Positions 54,017-57,500 of a stretch of 57,500 nucleotides of DNA are shown piece after piece; within the stretch, counting starts at the first letter, position 1; the number at the start of each line of letters is the position of its first letter. A program made the position numbers and the translations under genes. Under the pieces are notes generated by a model. That model was not told where the DNA came from, did not search any database, and was given only the letters and a program-made list of their open reading frames with translations. The DNA is taken from NCBI GenBank assembly GCA_012295275.1, contig CM022669.1:610573-668072 (forward strand), given 5' to 3'. This DNA is from Chrysomallon squamiferum (Eukaryota > Mollusca > Gastropoda > Neomphalida > Peltospiridae).

Positions 54017-55058
54017 ATTTACCCTATATTATTGAAAACAACATGATCTTTCAGGTATCAGATTAATATATACTGAACACAAAAACAAACCAAAGCATTG
54101 AAATTAATCATTAAAATAAATCTGAATACTTCAGTTCTCATAGTAGCAGTAGTTGTAACAGAAGTAGTAATAGTAGCAGTTACAGTTTTGTCGCTGTTGT
54201 TGCTGCTACTGTTGTTATTATTATTAAAGTTATTCAAAAATAGATTAGTAATGACTTAAAGAACAAACTATAAACAAAACTTAACACAATATAATTATTC
54301 TTTCTAACTAACACGTTGGTTTTCGTGGGAATATTCTGGTGAAATCACATTTACCCGCAAGGACCGCTGTCAGTAACGTCTACAGTATAAATCAGAAAAC
54401 TGAAAAATGTGTTTTAGTGTCTGAAGAGTTCACTTACACATGTTAATAAAAAAAATGTATATATGAAATATGTAGAAGGGATCGTTTAAATTCACATTTC
54501 TTTACATTATCAGTTTTTTATCTTGTTAACCAGAGACTGCTACGGAAACGGAGGGAAAAAAGTACAATTTGAATGGCGGCCTTTGCCACAGCACATAAAT
54601 ATTAAAATTAACTAGCCCTGTAATCAGAAATAATAACACATCTACGTATTACAACAGTTACAATGGCAGGTTTAAAATTAAGGATTAGAAATTGCGTTTT
54701 CGGGTTTTGTTTCGTCACTCTTCCACCCACCAGAACGCGAGGAGCACTTTAAAAGAGTTAGAGAGAGAAAAGAACTCCACCCTCAGCCCACGTTCCACTC
54801 GTAACGTGATCCACACCCCTTCACCCACCCCGCCTGTGTCTTTTGTAAGTGTAACTCATCTCTTCTCAGCACGACGTGATGGCGAGATTCTCCACGTAAC
54901 CGCCGATATTAGTCACATTTCAGACCTTTGTGTCGTGCAAGATGTCGCAAATACATCAAAAGAAAGACTAAAGGCTCGTTTATACAATATCATTTGTTAA
55001 CACCGTTTATAATTATATATTGATGATATTTGAATGTGAGAACGTTTGACATATGCTG

Positions 55059-55063
55059 TTCGT

Positions 55064-55107
<44 letters not shown>
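55059..55107. repeat. (CTA)n microsatellite
   Basis: About 16 CTA units. Confidence 0.9.
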
Positions 55108-55108
<1 letters not shown>

Positions 55109-55639
55109 ACCTACTACTAATAGCAGCACTGCAATTATTATTGTTACTGCTGTTGTTGTTGTTGTTTGTTTTGTTTGTTACTCGACCCCCTCACTGTTGT
55201 AACACAAGAATTAATTACATAATTTTTAATACATCAATTAATAACATTTCATTTTTCTCCTTCGTTGTTCAAGCGACAACGACTTGCTACTAATGCCGTA
55301 TTTGTCTACCATGTGACAATTACAAATCGTTTCACGCCATTGTGTGGTGTGAAGGACGCTTAAGCAAAGGCAGATCGCGTGCCGACTCGGGTAAGAGGAT
55401 ATTTCACAGGTGTTTGTCCGGCATATCCCACTTTCCACTCAGATATTGACTTTGAATCATTTATTATTTCAATAATGAGTTTTTATTAGTTTCTAATGAA
55501 CATACATACTAAGAACGTGTTTTGTGTTAATATTACGTATTTAATTTTTATCTTACTTATTGTCGTTTAAGTTTCATCTCGTTCCGTTTGTTATGTGTTA
55601 TTTTAGTGTTATTTTAGTATGGCAGTTGTTAATTCTAAT

Positions 55640-56150
55640 GTGTTAATATCACTATGCTAAATTTTAATTTTAATCTAACTATACTAAGTTTTAATGTTTA
55701 ATCTCACTTTACTAAATTTTAATGTTAATTTCGCTAAACTGTTTTAATATGTTGATCTCACTACATCTAGTTTTAATATGTTGATCTCACTACATCTAGT
55801 TTTAATATGTTGATCTCACTACATCTAGTTTTAATATGTTGATCTCACTACATCTAGTTTGATATGTTGATCTCACTACATCTAGTTTTAATATGTTGAT
55901 CTCACTACATCTAGTTTTAATATGTTGATCTCACTTCATCTAGTTTTAATATGTTGATCTCACTACATCTAGTTTTAATATGTTGATCTCACTACATCTA
56001 GTTTTAATATGCTAATCTCACTACATCTAGTTTTAATATGTTGATCTCACTACATCTAGTTTTAATATGCTAATCTCACTACATCTAGTTTTAATATGTT
56101 AATCTCACTATATCTCGTTTTAATATGCTAATCTCACTACATCTAGTTTG
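55640..56150. repeat. 29-bp minisatellite
   Basis: About 14 good copies of TTTTAATATGTTGATCTCAC plus TACATCTAG between 55740 and 56150, preceded by more diverged copies from about 55640. Not associated with any recognised gene. Confidence 0.92.
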
Positions 56151-57009
56151 ATCTTACGTTATTGCATTTAAATATGGACTGAAATAAAACGTTAAGATGA
56201 ATTTGAGTTGTCATTTTAAAATTTGATTGTTCCTTCCTTGTATGTCTCTTTTTAATTTTTATATTATATTTTTTATTTTTTAATTTTTTATTTCATATTT
56301 TATATTTTATATTTTATATTTTATTTTATATTTTATTTTTTATTTTATTTTTTATTTTTTATTTTTTATTTTTTTTTTATTTTTTTTTTTTGTTTGCTCG
56401 TTTCACGGATTCCTGGTTCTTCAGAACTGGGAGATGTTTCTTTGATTTATTTATGTTTTCTTACCTCAGTTTTAATTACTTCTGTCATTAACTAGTAATA
56501 AAAGAAAACAACTTCTCAAACTGCGAAAGGTTAATTGTGTGTGTATGTCTGTTAGTATGTATGTGTATCTATTTCTGTGTATATCTCTGAACATAAAAAA
56601 ATCTGTTACTCATCGTGTGTGTAAATTGGATTACAATTATGTGTTTATAATTAAATATTTCTGTTTAATTTCATTTTATTATCGCATTATCGATCTCAGA
56701 AATAAAATAATTTCTTTTTCTTCTGTTTCTCCTTTCTGTAAATATCTGTCTGTCCCTCTCTCTGTCTGTCTGTTTATTTATCTATTATTTCTGTACGTAA
56801 ATATGAACGTACATATTACCTAGCTATCTCTCTGACTGTCTGCTTCTCTACACATCTTTCTAAACTTAGTGTTCACCTAGCGTGGAGACTGGACGTTGAT
56901 TTTCTTAAAGTCAACAGAACACTCAGGTGTTATCGATGTCAAGTTATATTTTGTGTAAATTTATTTTCAGACAGTTCTTCACAAACCTAACCTCATAATA
57001 CCATTATTA

Positions 57010-57021
57010 TTGTTGTTGTTG

Positions 57022-57092
<71 letters not shown>

Positions 57093-57191
57093 GGTTATTG
57101 TTGTTATTATTATTATTATTGGTTATTGTTGTTGTTGTTGTTATTATTATTATTATTGTTTATTGTTTATTGTTATTATTATTATCAGTTG

Positions 57192-57246
<55 letters not shown>
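57010..57246. repeat. TTA/TTG trinucleotide tract
   Basis: Long ATT runs with TTG interruptions, producing poly-Leu ORFs of no significance. Confidence 0.9.
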
Positions 57247-57247
<1 letters not shown>

Positions 57248-57437
57248 TGTCTACACAACTGTTGTGAGAAGTTGTTTTGTTTCATGCCTTGCTGTTTATG
57301 AGAAGGTGTATAAAGAAAATCTGTCTAGCTAATAATGAAAATTACAAAGTATGTTTTAACTGAACACTATCAGTGTTTTTTCTGGAATTCCAAATAAAGA
57401 AAACGTTTTAAATAAAATAAAAATAAAATAAATGAAT

Positions 57438-57441
57438 AATA

Positions 57442-57500
<59 letters not shown>
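57438..57500. repeat. (AAT)n microsatellite at window edge
   Basis: AAT units running to the end of the window; full length unknown. Confidence 0.9.

Overview
The window is nuclear DNA from an animal, most likely a mollusc or another lophotrochozoan. It is strongly AT-rich and has conserved metazoan genes split into many short exons with GT-AG introns of a few hundred bases. It is full of long GA/CT, CA and ATT microsatellites and of intronic minisatellites. The species assignment is inference. No bacterial operons, CRISPR arrays or complete mobile elements are visible.

Four genes can be reconstructed exon by exon with consistent reading phase. (1) VPS45, minus strand, 2278-10968, 14 exons, about 565 aa: the SM protein for endosome/TGN fusion. 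One extra base in a homopolymer breaks the frame of exon 5. (2) SMC5, plus strand, 12167-27621, 25 exons, 1071 aa: the SMC5/6 ATPase, divergent from VPS45. (3) A membrane protein on the minus strand, 32882-38539, 5 exons, 1097 aa. It has a signal peptide, about 103 copies of a Glu-Pro-Glu-Ser-Thr-Ser/Ala hexapeptide, a transmembrane helix, and a C-terminal domain that resembles DUF4239. (4) MCEE, plus strand, 41208-44995, 6 exons, 164 aa: mitochondrial methylmalonyl-CoA epimerase. The genes show no common pathway; they are ordinary animal neighbours.

The right third (45.0-57.5 kb) is gene-poor. It holds a decayed non-LTR retrotransposon end with RNase H and zinc-knuckle parts (46.56-47.57 kb), two possible orphan exons, a few GC-richer islets and very long GA/CT tracts.

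The most interesting points are the DUF4239-like protein with its giant acidic Pro/Ser/Thr repeat, whose opposite strand also reads open as Ser-Gly-Ser-Asp repeats; and minisatellites built from splice junctions. SMC5 intron 15 carries 24 upstream copies of its own 3' splice site, and MCEE intron 3 carries 8 downstream copies of its own 5' splice site. Several other minisatellites also sit against exon borders. A 160-bp palindrome lies at 40702-40861.
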